NCBI GenBank assembly: GCA_018267655.1
Contig: JAFDYB010000042.1
Location: 1 to 64,000, forward strand
DNA length: 64,000 bases
Origin: Bacteroidota bacterium
GTDB taxonomy: Bacteria; Bacteroidota; Bacteroidia; B-17B0; Aurantibacillaceae
Direction of reading: 5' to 3'
The translations under genes were made by a program, and so were the position numbers. Shown here one piece after another: positions 62,411 to 64,000 of this stretch. The notes under the pieces are model-generated. The model saw only the letters and a program-made list of their open reading frames with translations. It had not been told where the DNA came from and searched no databases. Positions within the stretch are counted from its first letter, which is position 1. Every line of letters starts with the position of its first letter.

Positions 62411-63892
62411 ATGGAAAATTATTTTTTAAAATACAGAAAAAATATTATTGGTATTAATCAAACAATAAAAACGCCCTATCATAACTCAATTAAGCTTTTA
62501 TATGCCGATTGGACAGCCAGCGGCAGGCTTTATGAGCCAATTGAAAAAAGATTAAATACTGAAATATACCCACTAGTAGCAAACACACATACCGATAATA
62601 ATTTTACAGGAGCTACTATGACTTACGCCTACCACAAGGCACAGCAAATAATTAAACAACATGTTGGAGCAAATTCAAGCGATGTAATTATCTCATCTAA
62701 CTCCGGTATGACAGGTGTTGTAAATAAATTTCAACGCATACTTGGCTTAAAAATACATGAAAAGTTTAAACAAAAAATTTCAATTCCTGAAAACGAACGC
62801 CCTGTTGTTTTTACAACTCACATGGAGCATCACTCTAACCAAACAACTTGGCTGGAAACTATTGCAGATGTTGTAATAGTACCACCAAATAATAAATGCC
62901 TTGTTGACATTGAATTGTTTAATGCAGAAGTTGAAAAATATGCCAACAGAAAAATTAAAATTGCTGCAATAACCTCTTGCTCAAACGTAACAGGAATAAT
63001 TACTCCCTATATGGATATTGCTAAAATAATGCACAACCATAATGGTTTATGCTTTGTTGATTTTGCATGCTCTGCTCCGTATATTAACATAAATATGCAC
63101 GTAAACGATGAAAATGGAGCGTATTTAGATGCCGTTTTTTTCTCACCTCATAAGTTTTTAGGCGGTCCAGGAACTTGCGGTGTACTTGTTTTTAATAAAA
63201 AATTATATCATAATTCAGTGCCAGATAACCCGGGCGGAGGCACTGTTGATTGGACAAACCCTTGGGGGCAACATAAATATATAAGTGATATTGAGCAGCG
63301 CGAAGATGGGGGAACGCCACCATTTTTACAAACTATTAAAACAGCAATGTGTTGTTTACTTAAAAACGAAATGGGTGTTGAAAATATAAAAAAAAGAGAA
63401 GAAGAAATTTTAAAAATAATTTGGGATAAACTCGATAATATTTCTAATCTACACATTTTAGCGAGAGATCAAAAAGAAAGATTGGGTGTTATTTCATTTT
63501 ATATTGAAGGCTTGCATTATAACCTTGGTGTAAATATGCTAAATGATAAATTTGGAATACAAGTAAGAGGCGGCTGTTCTTGTGCCGGTACTTACGGCCA
63601 CTATTTACTTGAAGTGGATAAAGAGTATTCAAAATCAATTACTGATTTAATAAATAAAGGCGACTACTCTGAAAAACCGGGTTGGATAAGACTTTCAATA
63701 CACCCAACCCATACAAACGAGGAAGTATTGTTTATTTGCGATGCTATAAAAGCCTTGGCCGATAATTTTAAAACATGGAGTTTAGATTATAATTGTGATT
63801 TAAAACACGCGTCATTTAAAAATAAAATTTCAAGTTCAATTAACGATATAAGCGCAAGTATTGAAAGTGTATTTGTTAAGCCTTACTATTAG
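62411..63892 (+). CDS. Class V aminotransferase / cysteine-desulfurase-like PLP protein
   Basis: The 493-residue protein is a fold-type I PLP enzyme of aminotransferase class V. Visible: YADWTASGRLYEPIEKRLN (the usual cofactor-site start), VIISSNSGMTGVVNKF, CFVDFACSAPYINI, and the PLP lysine in FFSPHKFLGGPGTCGVLVF at about 249. A cysteine-rich segment, VRGGCSCAGTYGHYLL at about 385-400, resembles the active-site loop of cysteine desulfurases. It is longer than SufS (about 405) and IscS, and no Suf genes are near, so it is more likely an uncharacterised relative than the main desulfurase. ATG at 62411, divergent from purD. Confidence 0.85.
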   Translation: MENYFLKYRKNIIGINQTIKTPYHNSIKLLYADWTASGRLYEPIEKRLNTEIYPLVANTHTDNNFTGATMTYAYHKAQQIIKQHVGANSSDVIISSNSGMTGVVNKFQRILGLKIHEKFKQKISIPENERPVVFTTHMEHHSNQTTWLETIADVVIVPPNNKCLVDIELFNAEVEKYANRKIKIAAITSCSNVTGIITPYMDIAKIMHNHNGLCFVDFACSAPYININMHVNDENGAYLDAVFFSPHKFLGGPGTCGVLVFNKKLYHNSVPDNPGGGTVDWTNPWGQHKYISDIEQREDGGTPPFLQTIKTAMCCLLKNEMGVENIKKREEEILKIIWDKLDNISNLHILARDQKERLGVISFYIEGLHYNLGVNMLNDKFGIQVRGGCSCAGTYGHYLLEVDKEYSKSITDLINKGDYSEKPGWIRLSIHPTHTNEEVLFICDAIKALADNFKTWSLDYNCDLKHASFKNKISSSINDISASIESVFVKPYY

Positions 63893-63893
63893 C

Positions 63894-63925
63894 AAGCGTT
63901 TTAGCGCCCTTTAAAGCAAACGCTT
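63894..63925. terminator. Possible convergent-gene terminator
   Basis: AAGCGTTT and AAACGCTT form a perfect 8-bp inverted repeat with a 16-base spacer, right after the aminotransferase stop and over the last codons of the minus-strand gene. It has no long T run, so the call is weak. Confidence 0.3.
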
Positions 63926-64000
63926 TGAAATTTCTTTACTAACATTTCCAAACACTTGACCCGGGCTAAATTTTCGCCAATCAAAATCATCAAAATTCCC
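63911..64000 (-). CDS. C-terminal 29 residues of a minus-strand gene, partial
   Basis: On the minus strand the right edge is open and ends in NFDDFDWRKFSPGQVFG then NVSKEISKRLL and TAA at 63911-63913. The codons are protein-like and the gene is convergent with the aminotransferase-like gene, so it is probably real, but the fragment is too short to name a family. Confidence 0.5.
   Translation of the reverse strand, partial: GNFDDFDWRKFSPGQVFGNVSKEISKRLL

Noticed and set aside
62411-63892. Naming this gene sufS
   Set aside because: It is about 90 residues too long and no suf genes are near, so only the superfamily is supported.

Overview
The window is a low-GC chromosomal segment of a member of the Bacteroidota. 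The evidence is type IX secretion system (T9SS) genes (porV, porU, porZ, a porP/sprF-like gene, gldJ), T9SS C-terminal sorting domains on several secreted proteins, TAnnTTTG-type -7 promoter elements, few Shine-Dalgarno sequences, and a tmRNA whose tag (GEDYSYAMAA) fits the phylum. I cannot place it below phylum with confidence. Gene density is high. There is no CRISPR array, prophage or plasmid backbone. The only clear mobile element is one IS3-family insertion sequence at about 30.2-31.4 kb.

Layout. 0-3.6 kb: the tail of a SpoIIE-type phosphatase, tmRNA (ssrA), ccmB and convergent argS. 3.7-12.2 kb: a tightly packed plus-strand surface-polysaccharide operon with a Wzm/Wzt-type ABC exporter, a methyltransferase and five glycosyltransferase genes (including a GT11 fucosyltransferase-like enzyme and a GT2-GT4 fusion). 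12.4-15.1 kb: two translationally coupled secreted proteins with T9SS sorting domains, one a two-HKD phospholipase D/nuclease-like enzyme. 15.1-20.5 kb: uppP, rlmD, dapD, tRNA-Arg(ACG), a histidine-rich small membrane protein and a solute-binding lipoprotein. 20.6-28.7 kb: porV and porU on minus, then a porP/sprF-like gene and gldJ on plus. 28.7-36 kb: murF, the IS3 element, a trans-sulfuration PLP enzyme, and coupled porZ-recO. 36-39.2 kb: tRNA-Arg(CCG), two related secreted/lipoprotein genes, a pRiA4b ORF-3-like protein and a DPM1-like glycosyltransferase.

39.3-51.6 kb is a second envelope region: an LptF/G-type permease, two glycosyltransferases, an OstA-like protein, MgtE, an OsmC protein, prolyl oligopeptidase, an O-antigen ligase and an M23 peptidase. 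51.9-64 kb holds mnmE, an amino-acid permease, a DUF1761 protein, a large T9SS-sorted DUF7948 protein, an M1 aminopeptidase, accA, purD, a class V aminotransferase-like protein and the last codons of a minus-strand gene.

Functional theme. T9SS cargo is cleaved by PorU, shuttled by PorV and anchored on A-type LPS by the attachment complex that includes PorZ. This window carries those three proteins, GldJ, at least three T9SS-sorted cargos, and genes for making, exporting (Wzm/Wzt), ligating (WaaL) and transporting (LptF/G, OstA-like) an LPS-linked polysaccharide. That the polysaccharide is the T9SS anchor is an inference. No clearly new defence or mobile system was found. The most unexplained items are the coupled PLD pair, a strong hairpin downstream of tmRNA, an altered P-loop in MurF, and a repeat-rich gap before mnmE.
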